Origin: DATDPY01 sp964395765
GTDB lineage: Bacteria; Bacteroidota; Bacteroidia; Cytophagales; Cyclobacteriaceae
DNA length: 5,121 bases
Direction of reading: 5' to 3'
Assembly (NCBI GenBank): GCA_964395765.1
Contig: CAYNCU010000261.1
Coordinates: 1-5,121 of the forward strand
Under the pieces are notes generated by a model. It was not told the DNA's origin, did no database searches, and saw nothing but the letters and a program-made list of their open reading frames with translations. Position numbers and translations under genes: made by a program. Below, piece by piece: positions 1-5,121 of the stretch. Within the stretch, counting starts at the first letter, position 1, and every line of letters begins with the position of its first letter.

Positions 1-1
1 T

Positions 2-106
2 ACCATTGAACAGCTAGCCAAGGTAAGGACTTTATACCTCGCATCTTTTGATACCCCTTTACAGGAAGAATTGCAATTGAAATACCCGGATTTACTTGGA
101 AAGTAA
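2..106 (+). CDS. C-terminal end of an unidentified protein (5' part outside window)
   Basis: An open + frame enters from the left edge and ends at a TAA at 104-106, giving 34 residues that finish in KYPDLLGK. The tail is mixed charged and hydrophobic, as expected for the soluble end of a real protein, with no stop before 104. I do not recognise the family, and 34 residues are too few to assign a function. The gene converges on the serpin gene, with 39 bases between the two stops and no clear GC-rich hairpin with a T tract in that gap. The main doubt is that a stretch this short could be open by chance. The protein-like composition and the fit against the next stop codon favour a real gene end. 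Confidence 0.55.
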   Translation, partial: TIEQLAKVRTLYLASFDTPLQEELQLKYPDLLGK

Positions 107-145
107 GGAAAGCAGTCGGGCGGCTTGCCTTAAGAAGGATTAAAT

Positions 146-1402
146 TTATAAACCCGGATTAGTAATTTTTCCGCAGAATAATATCGTTTGAGTATAACGT
201 TCGTGTAGGATATAAAGGAATGGACGGTTGACAATGATTTTCTCGCTGACAGGAAGCGCTGTAAGGCCGATCTCTACCGATGTTGAGGCTGCCGCTTCTG
301 TTCCTTCTTCGTCAACCTCAATTTTGGCCTTATGAAGAACGCTGGTTATAGCCAGGGGCAGATCTTCATTGAATAAATTTGAAAAATCCGCATTGTTACT
401 GTAAGCTATTTTCATACCCATATCCCACAGTACCGAATCGAGATTTATGTCCGATTCAATTGAAAATTTTGGTAATTCAAGCTCCCTGGTGACCGAATCA
501 GCTGAATTTAGCCAATTTTTATAAGCATCTTCGGAGATGAGATCCATCAAATCCCCCAGATTTTTTGTGCCGGTGGGCATGATTACGGACAAAGCAAATT
601 GCCCGTTTCCATAGGGAATATCAACTAAAGTAACCTCATCATTTTCAGTTAACCATAATTTTGGTTTCAAACAATCCATCATATTGACTTGGGTGGTTTC
701 CCCATTATCCAGGAAGAAATTTTCCTTTTTTGTTAAATTTTTATCAAACTGAACTTCCCAATCCGACCTGAAATAAACAGCATTGATCAGGTACATAACG
801 GCATAAGAAGGAATGTTATGGACCATGTCCGTGATCTTTCCATTGGTTTTTTCATTCACCCAGTCATTGATAACATTATCCGAAGCGGGGTCACTGAAAT
901 CCAGTCCGGAGGTTTCCCCTTTATAATAGGATTTGATGGAATCTCGGAATGAATCCTTCACTTTATATTTGTTGTAATACCAGACTCCATTAGCAATGTC
1001 AATCTTGGTAAGATTATCTAGTGATAAAAGAAAATCGGTGAGCGTGCTGTAGGAAGAATTGATTTCGCCGGAAGTCAGTGAATCCAGGCACAGGGTGTGT
1101 TGGATGGCCTGCCGGGTCGTAGAGCCGGCTCCGTTATAGGTCATTGCCAGGGCATAGCAAATGCTTAATGGCGAGAAAATCAAGTTATCGCCACTATATC
1201 TTGAATCAATATTTTTCCAGATATTGAATGTGAATTCTTCATCTGATTTAATAATATCTCTTTCCGAAAAGGTTAGGGTCCTTAACCTGGGTTCATTATT
1301 TTCGGGAGAATGAATCTCATGGCCGCACCCTGAAAGAAATAGGAATAATGCGAAAATAATAAATTTTTTTTTCACTGTTTTTACTGTTTGTAATAAAGAC
1401 AC
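146..1402 (-). CDS. Serpin-family protease inhibitor, predicted lipoprotein
   Basis: Serpins trap serine or cysteine proteases irreversibly after cleavage of an exposed reactive-centre loop. Seen here: a Lys-rich N-terminus, a hydrophobic stretch (residues 14-23) and a lipobox L23-S24-G25-C26, so the mature protein should be lipidated at Cys26 and envelope-anchored. The serpin core follows: NLIFSPLSI (73-81), NAVYF (207-211) with Trp215 shortly after, ADFSNLF (338-344), the hinge EEGTEAAAST (365-374), and the signature IIVNRPFLYIL (389-399), which fits the PROSITE serpin pattern. The hinge has small residues from P12 to P8 (AAAST), as in inhibitory serpins. Counting from P17 = Glu365 puts P1-P1' at about Thr381-Ala382, although the loop is about two residues longer than in alpha-1-antitrypsin. 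At 418 residues the length is normal and the gene is intact. The given start is a GTG. A second in-frame GTG at codon 10 (1373-1375) gives a more typical MKKKF lipoprotein start and may be the true one. The target protease is unknown. Confidence 0.96.
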   Translation of the reverse strand: MSLLQTVKTVKKKFIIFALFLFLSGCGHEIHSPENNEPRLRTLTFSERDIIKSDEEFTFNIWKNIDSRYSGDNLIFSPLSICYALAMTYNGAGSTTRQAIQHTLCLDSLTSGEINSSYSTLTDFLLSLDNLTKIDIANGVWYYNKYKVKDSFRDSIKSYYKGETSGLDFSDPASDNVINDWVNEKTNGKITDMVHNIPSYAVMYLINAVYFRSDWEVQFDKNLTKKENFFLDNGETTQVNMMDCLKPKLWLTENDEVTLVDIPYGNGQFALSVIMPTGTKNLGDLMDLISEDAYKNWLNSADSVTRELELPKFSIESDINLDSVLWDMGMKIAYSNNADFSNLFNEDLPLAITSVLHKAKIEVDEEGTEAAASTSVEIGLTALPVSEKIIVNRPFLYILHERYTQTILFCGKITNPGL

Positions 1403-1420
1403 TTCCGTCTATCCGGAAGT
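1400..1420 (-). other. Small inverted repeat at the upstream serpin start
   Basis: ACTTCCG (1401-1407) and CGGAAGT (1414-1420) form a perfect 7-bp stem with a 6-base loop. On the - strand it lies between the SDR gene and the serpin and overlaps the first possible serpin start codon (GTG, 1400-1402). It could be a weak terminator after the SDR gene, although no strong T tract follows. It could instead be a 5' leader hairpin of the serpin mRNA, which would favour translation from the downstream GTG at 1373-1375. A structure this small could also be chance. Confidence 0.35.
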
Positions 1421-1519
1421 TGTAAGAATATAATAAATTTATTCTTTAAACGGATTCCATAACAGAAACCATGTCCTTTGATAACCGGTCTAAACGGATT
1501 TACCGTCAGGTCATAATGA

Positions 1520-2314
1520 TCACAGGCAAGGAGTATTTCCACCGTCCACGGGAAGATTAATGCCGGTAATATAGGAAGCCTGGATAGAAGCCAGGAAGGT
1601 TATTGCATAGGCTGTTTCGGCAGGTTCGGCCAAACGACGGGCTGGAATCAAGGACAGCGCACTTCGGATATATTCTTCTCTTGATATACCTGCATCTTTT
1701 GCTCTTTTTTCAAATAAAGCTTCGAGCCGTGTGGTATTCGTAAATCCGGGCAGAATATTATTGACCGTGATGCCATAAGGCGCTAGTTCCGTGGCCAGGG
1801 TCTTTGCCCAGCTGGCCACTGCTCCCCTTACTGTGTTCGAAACTCCAAGCCCCGGAATGGGTACTTTTACAGAAGTGGAAATAATATTAATAATCCTTCC
1901 GAATTTTTCCTTTTTCATACCTGGTAAAACGGCTTTCAGAATATGTTGATAGGCAATCAAGTGCGCATTTATGCCTTTCAAATAATCTTCCGTATCTGCT
2001 TCGGCTGCCGTTCCCGGCGGCGGACCACCGGTATTATTAATAATTATATGATAAACTTTTCCAAGTTCTGTTCTTTCCGATATCTTTTCTTTGACAATAT
2101 CGGGATCCTGAAAATCGGCCAGCAGATAATCATGCTTTGCTCCTGAATTTTTGGAAAGTTCATCCACTACCTTTTTTAATTTAGTTTCGTCCCGTGCGAA
2201 CAGGGTAACCGCCGCCCCTGATTCAGCTAATTGAAGAGCCGCCGCTTTTCCAATTCCCTGTGTGCTACCGCATACAAGCGCATTTTTTCCCTTAAGATCA
2301 ATAATCATAGTCAT
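1520..2314 (-). CDS. Atypical short-chain dehydrogenase/reductase (SDR), FabG-like
   Basis: This 264-residue protein has the length and motif order of a classical SDR, an NAD(P)-dependent oxidoreductase with a Rossmann fold. Seen: the dinucleotide motif CGSTQGIG (15-22, Cys for the usual Thr), an acidic D67 after the fourth strand, NNTGG (93-97, for NNAG), Asn116, Ser146, then SNTVR (159-163) where YxxxK is expected, PYGITVNNILPG (179-190) and the C-terminal GINLPVDGG (251-259). Aligning on the spacing from Ser146, the catalytic Tyr is Ser159 and the catalytic Lys is Arg163. A subgroup of FabG-like SDRs that departs from the standard catalytic tetrad is known and often annotated as 3-oxoacyl-ACP reductase, so the gene is probably intact. 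Its reaction should not be assumed, and the substrate is unknown. ATG at 2312-2314 is used; a second ATG lies two codons in (2306-2308). No Shine-Dalgarno is visible. The serpin gene follows on the same strand after 117 bases, and the kinase gene is divergent. Confidence 0.94.
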   Translation of the reverse strand: MTMIIDLKGKNALVCGSTQGIGKAAALQLAESGAAVTLFARDETKLKKVVDELSKNSGAKHDYLLADFQDPDIVKEKISERTELGKVYHIIINNTGGPPPGTAAEADTEDYLKGINAHLIAYQHILKAVLPGMKKEKFGRIINIISTSVKVPIPGLGVSNTVRGAVASWAKTLATELAPYGITVNNILPGFTNTTRLEALFEKRAKDAGISREEYIRSALSLIPARRLAEPAETAYAITFLASIQASYITGINLPVDGGNTPCL

Positions 2315-2338
2315 AATATTTTAAAGCATTAATTTAAC

Positions 2339-2403
2339 CAAACCGGAAGTAAAATGCCGTGTCCGGATCAATATTCGGAATCATAAAAAAATGAGCCGGT
2401 TTG
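2339..2403. repeat. Spaced inverted repeat in the SDR/kinase divergent promoter region
   Basis: CAAACCGG at 2339-2346 and CCGGTTTG at 2396-2403 are perfect 8-bp inverted copies, 49 bases apart and centred near 2371, between the divergent SDR and kinase genes. Each arm presents CCGGTTTG reading outward, towards the gene on its side, so each places a TTTG (the Bacteroidota -33 core) in the correct direction. It could be a shared operator or paired promoter parts. With 212 bases to search, an 8-bp match has a fair probability of arising by chance. Confidence 0.3.
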
Positions 2404-2429
2404 AAACCCCTATAAACACTTATTTTAAT
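2401..2429 (+). promoter_or_regulatory. Candidate promoter of the histidine kinase gene
   Basis: TTGAAA (2401-2406) and TTTAAT (2424-2429) are separated by 17 bases, each five of six to the sigma-70 consensus. In Bacteroidota terms, TTTG (2400-2403) is followed 17 bases later by TATTTTAA, which only partly matches TAnnTTTG and is spaced more closely than the usual 19-21. It would leave a leader of about 90 bases before the ATG at 2527. The surrounding DNA is AT-rich, so partial matches are expected; this is a weak call. Confidence 0.3.
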
Positions 2430-2526
2430 TTCTATCTTATGTATATTACACCAATCTTTAACTATTAACATCAGGATTTAATTTCTTATTTAAGAATTTG
2501 AGATTATTTTTCAGATACTTTAATTA

Positions 2527-4668
2527 ATGGAAACGCAAATACAAAGGGATTACCGCCTCCATAACAAATTGATAACCGCTTGCGGATGGATAGCGGCTGC
2601 TTTCGGCCTGGTTGCCCTTGCCGGCTGGGTATTACAGGCTGTCCAGTTGGCCAGTGCGTATCCAAATTATATCCCCATGGCCCCCAACACGGCATTATTT
2701 TTCATAATAACGGGAATTCTGCTTGCTTATCGCTGGGAATTTCTCATAAACGGAATAACAAGGGTTATCAGAATGATTACGCTCATTCTGATTGAGATCT
2801 TTTCACTTATATTTTTATCACTTTCATTGGAGGGAATTCATTTAGGAATCGAACAATTGGGGATACCGATCAATACCCTGTTTAATGGTATGCCATTGGG
2901 TCACATGTCACCGGTAACCGCGTTTTGCTTCGTGATCATAGCTTTCGCATTGATCTTTTTCAATTCGGAGGATATTAGCAAAAACCTGTGGTCGATACTT
3001 GCTTTCTCTGCAAATTCCATTGTGGTGCTTATTTCTTTCGCACTTATGATGGCTTATATACTGGGTACGCCTTTGTTTTATGGCGGACAAACCATACCCC
3101 CGGCATTGACAACTTCCCTGGCATTTTTATTTTTAAGTATTGGAATACTTTTCGCTTATGCCATTCAGATATGGCCATCTGTTATCCTGAAAAGAGCCCT
3201 GGAAGCCAGTGAAAGAAGATTCATGAATACGTTGGACAACATGATGGAGGGTTGCCAGATAATTGACCGTAACTGGCGTTATGTTTATATCAATAATTCA
3301 GCGGCCGAACAGGGACAGCGAAGGAAAGACGAATTACTCGGGAAAACGATGATGGAGTGTTATCCCGGGATAGAAAACACTGTTATGTTTGGTGTGTTGC
3401 GCTTATGCATGGAAAAGAGAGAGCCCAAACACCTTGAAAACGAATTTATATACCCTGACGGTTCCAAAGGATGGTTCGACCTGAGTGTTCAACCCGTGGA
3501 AGAAGGTATTTTTGTGCTTTCTCTTGATATCACGAAACAAAAACTGGCGCAGCTTAAAATAACTGAAAATGAAGATTTATTAAAACGGGCCCAAGCAGTA
3601 GCTCATTTAGGGAGCTGGAGCCTGGATATTCAGACGAAAGAGCTTAACTGGTCGCAAGAAACTTACCGTATATTCGGCATCCCGGAAACCACACCCATAA
3701 ACTATGATTTTTTTCTCTCCTTAATTCACCCGGATGACGTTTATAAAGTTGATAAAGCCAGTCAGGAATCTCTAAATGGAAGTGCTTACGATATTGAACA
3801 CAGGATTTTGGTCAATGACAGTGTAAAATGGGTAAGAGAACAGGCGGAGATACTATTTGATAAAAAGGGAACCGCAATTAAAAAAATAGGAACCGTCCAG
3901 GATATAACGATACGTAAACAGGCCGATGAAAAGATTCACCTGTTAAATGCAGAACTTGAATTGAGAATAAACCAACGCACCAAACAACTTCAGGAATCCA
4001 ATAGTGAACTCGAAGCCTTTGCTTATTCAATTTCCCATGATCTCCGTGCTCCCCTGAGGTCTATCATCGGCTACAGCAATATACTGCTTGAAGATTTTGA
4101 GGGGAAAATTAATGAAGAAGGGCTCCGGGTCATAAATACGATTATTAAAAACACTCAACGAATGGGGCAACTGATTGATGATCTTCTGGAATTCTCACGT
4201 ACCGGAAGAAAGAATCTTGCCATGGATACAGTGAATGTAAAGGAAATGGTGCATGAGATAATGAGTGATATGACCGACAATGAAAAGGATAGAAATTTTG
4301 AAATTACCATTCGGGATCTTTTTCCTTGCAAAGCAGACAGGAACATGCTCCGCCAGGTCTGGATTAACCTGATATCCAATGCATTGAAATATTCGAGAAA
4401 AAGCAATCCATCTAAAATTGAAATCGATTCACGGATCGAAAATAATATGATTTCCTACTTTATCCGGGATAATGGATGCGGATTCGACATGAAATACAGT
4501 GATAAACTCTATGGCGTATTTCAGCGTTTGCATACCCTGGAGGAGTTTGAAGGGACCGGCGTAGGTCTGGCACTGGTAAAAAGAATCATAACCCGGCATA
4601 ACGGGAAAGTATGGGCAGAAGCAAAGCTAAATGAAGGGGCTACTTTTTATTTTTCACTTCCAGTCTAG
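2527..4668 (+). CDS. Membrane hybrid-free sensor histidine kinase: 6 TM helices, 2 PAS domains, HisKA, HATPase_c
   Basis: An inner-membrane sensor kinase that should autophosphorylate on His and pass the phosphate to a response regulator. Order: six predicted membrane helices (about 15-39, 51-68, 80-101, 127-145, 154-180, 191-213); PAS 1 (about 226-338, ending SLDITKQK); PAS 2 of the PAS_3 type (about 352-465, with AHLGSW, HPDD at 401-404 and GTVQDIT); a coiled-coil linker (about 466-497); the H-box SHDLRAPL with phospho-acceptor His504; and an ATPase domain with N-box Asn618, G1 DNGCGFD (648-654), F-box around Phe665 and G2 GTGVGLAL (676-683). All catalytic motifs are present. The H-box region and short ATP lid resemble the cyanobacterial phytochrome (Cph1) class of kinases, but no GAF or PHY domain is present. 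There is no receiver domain and no response regulator beside it in the window. The N-terminal membrane region matches no named sensor domain I can place. ATG at 2527 is preceded by AT-rich sequence without a Shine-Dalgarno. The input signal is unknown. Confidence 0.96.
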   Translation: METQIQRDYRLHNKLITACGWIAAAFGLVALAGWVLQAVQLASAYPNYIPMAPNTALFFIITGILLAYRWEFLINGITRVIRMITLILIEIFSLIFLSLSLEGIHLGIEQLGIPINTLFNGMPLGHMSPVTAFCFVIIAFALIFFNSEDISKNLWSILAFSANSIVVLISFALMMAYILGTPLFYGGQTIPPALTTSLAFLFLSIGILFAYAIQIWPSVILKRALEASERRFMNTLDNMMEGCQIIDRNWRYVYINNSAAEQGQRRKDELLGKTMMECYPGIENTVMFGVLRLCMEKREPKHLENEFIYPDGSKGWFDLSVQPVEEGIFVLSLDITKQKLAQLKITENEDLLKRAQAVAHLGSWSLDIQTKELNWSQETYRIFGIPETTPINYDFFLSLIHPDDVYKVDKASQESLNGSAYDIEHRILVNDSVKWVREQAEILFDKKGTAIKKIGTVQDITIRKQADEKIHLLNAELELRINQRTKQLQESNSELEAFAYSISHDLRAPLRSIIGYSNILLEDFEGKINEEGLRVINTIIKNTQRMGQLIDDLLEFSRTGRKNLAMDTVNVKEMVHEIMSDMTDNEKDRNFEITIRDLFPCKADRNMLRQVWINLISNALKYSRKSNPSKIEIDSRIENNMISYFIRDNGCGFDMKYSDKLYGVFQRLHTLEEFEGTGVGLALVKRIITRHNGKVWAEAKLNEGATFYFSLPV

Positions 4669-4685
4669 AATCAGATAAGCTGATT
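4669..4685 (+). terminator. Weak hairpin directly after the kinase stop codon
   Basis: AATCAG (4669-4674) and CTGATT (4680-4685) form a 6-bp stem with a 5-base loop, starting at the base after the TAG stop. The stem is AT-rich and no T tract follows closely (the first run of four T is at 4697-4700), so it is a poor intrinsic terminator. Its position is the only support. Confidence 0.25.
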
Positions 4686-4777
4686 GTGCTATTGCCTTTT
4701 CCAGCCTTTCACGGCAATTGCGAATGACAATAAAATTCAAAACTCAATAGACGGAATTCCTTATAATATCCGGAAAT

Positions 4778-4809
4778 ATTACCCGACCGTCCCTATTTGT
4801 GTCGGTAAT
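4778..4809. other. Imperfect inverted repeat in the region after the kinase gene
   Basis: ATTACCCGAC (4778-4787) pairs with GTCGGTAAT (4801-4809) as a 9-bp stem with one bulged C and a 13-base loop. It is the longest stem I found by eye in this intergenic stretch. It is not followed by a T tract on either strand, so an operator, an mRNA structure or chance are all possible. Confidence 0.3.
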
Positions 4810-4976
4810 ACACCGGTTAATCACATAAGCAATTTGCAGGGAAGTAAGAAGATTGCCCAATAGATCTTATGATGGATAGGGTATCCAACCTGAAACCTTG
4901 ATCATAAATAGGAACCGGCATTCTATAAAGAATGGATAAAAAAATATCAGCTTGGATATCTGCCGACCATAAACCG

Positions 4977-5008
4977 TTTCATTCCTGCTATTTTTAGTAT
5001 TATTTTTG
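4977..5008 (+). promoter_or_regulatory. Candidate Bacteroidota-type promoter for the right-edge gene
   Basis: TATTTTTG at 5001-5008 matches the Bacteroidota -7 consensus TAnnTTTG exactly. TTTC at 4977-4980 lies 20 bases upstream, the expected distance for the -33 TTTG element, with one mismatch. It points towards the ATG at 5060 and would give a leader of roughly 45 bases. T-rich tracts nearby raise the chance of an accidental match. Confidence 0.4.
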
Positions 5009-5059
5009 CTGCTTCGGAATCCGGTTTTGATTCCATGAAAATAATAGACAACGATAGAT

Positions 5060-5121
5060 ATGAATCCCAAAACCCGGATTGATTCGGTTCTTTATTTTAT
5101 CTGGTGCCTGTCCGGGATACT
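5060..5121 (+). CDS. Possible start of a small membrane or exported protein (3' part outside window)
   Basis: An ATG at 5060-5062 opens a frame that runs off the right edge, giving 20 complete codons. The start MNPKTRID is polar and basic; residues 9-20 (SVLYFIWCLSGI) are hydrophobic, like the beginning of a membrane helix or signal anchor. The preceding in-frame stop is at 5045-5047, so this is the only Met start available in the frame. A promoter candidate ends 51 bases upstream. No Shine-Dalgarno is visible, as for the other genes here. Family unknown; 62 bases open to the edge could be chance, so this call depends on the composition and the promoter. Confidence 0.42.
   Translation, partial: MNPKTRIDSVLYFIWCLSGI

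Larger units (their letters stand above)
4669..5059. other. 391-base intergenic region without a convincing gene
   Basis: Between the kinase stop and the possible gene at the right edge I see no protein-like frame with a start codon. The + frame is open from 4684 to the stop at 4861-4863 but contains no Met and matches nothing I recognise. A 67-codon - strand frame (4867-5070) has low-complexity composition and is judged spurious. The region holds a hairpin at 4669-4685, an imperfect hairpin at 4778-4809 and a promoter candidate at 4977-5008. It may be a long 5' leader and control region for the next gene, or may hold decayed coding sequence. Confidence 0.6.

Noticed and set aside
107..145. 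Possible bidirectional terminator between the convergent left-edge gene and the serpin
   Set aside because: Only short stems with bulges can be drawn and no T tract follows on either strand.
1943..2146. 67-codon + strand frame opposite the SDR gene
   Set aside because: It lies wholly inside the well-supported SDR gene on the other strand and has no protein-like features of its own.
2504..2695. 63-codon - strand frame overlapping the start of the kinase gene
   Set aside because: It is antisense to the kinase N-terminus, with Pro/Gly/Gln-rich composition typical of shadow frames.
4155..4406. 83-codon - strand frame inside the kinase HisKA/HATPase region
   Set aside because: It is the antisense of highly conserved kinase motifs, with no independent support.
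4684..4863. Open + frame ending at 4863 (residues such as CVGNTPVNHISNLQ near its end), considered as a gene remnant
   Set aside because: It has no Met start, follows a stop at 4681-4683, and resembles no family I recognise. About 59 open codons in this context can occur by chance.
4867..5070. 67-codon frame on the - strand in the right intergenic region
   Set aside because: Composition is rich in Phe, Ile, Lys, Asn and Tyr, as expected from translating AT-rich noncoding DNA; no recognisable motif, no ribosome-binding or promoter support, and it overlaps the + strand promoter candidate and gene start.
150..5080. 11-base repeat AAACCCGGATT at 150-160 and 5070-5080, considered as flanking direct repeats of an inserted element
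   Set aside because: A few exact 11-base matches are expected by chance in 5 kb; the left copy codes for the end of the serpin, and no integrase, transposase or tRNA gene is present.

Overview
This window looks like ordinary chromosomal DNA from a free-living or environmental member of the Bacteroidota, or a close relative in the FCB group. This is an inference from three things: a low-to-moderate GC content, AT-rich start regions without a clear Shine-Dalgarno sequence ahead of the three complete genes, and gene types common in that phylum. These are a lipoprotein serpin, a PAS-rich Cph1-type histidine kinase, and a TAnnTTTG-like -7 element near the right edge. No rRNA, tRNA, CRISPR array, insertion sequence or phage gene is visible.

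Layout, left to right. Bases 2-106 (+) are the last 34 codons of an unidentified gene. It converges on a serpin lipoprotein gene (146-1402, -), with only 39 bases between the two stop codons. Upstream of the serpin, on the same strand and 117 bases away, is an atypical short-chain dehydrogenase/reductase (SDR) gene (1520-2314, -). A 212-base AT-rich divergent intergenic region separates it from a 713-residue membrane sensor histidine kinase (2527-4668, +). Bases 4669-5059 (391 bases) carry no convincing gene but hold two weak hairpins and a promoter candidate. The window ends in a possible new + strand gene beginning at 5060.

The genes do not form an obvious pathway. The serpin should be an envelope-anchored serine or cysteine protease inhibitor. 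The SDR is predicted to be cytoplasmic and redox-linked, but it lacks the usual catalytic Tyr and Lys. The kinase has no response regulator beside it in the window, so its output is unknown. SDR and serpin could be co-transcribed, but the 117-base spacer with a hairpin at its end makes that uncertain. I found no convincing new multi-gene system. The best points for a second look are the kinase's unclassified six-helix N-terminus with an apparent threefold repeat, the serpin reactive-centre loop and the altered SDR active site.
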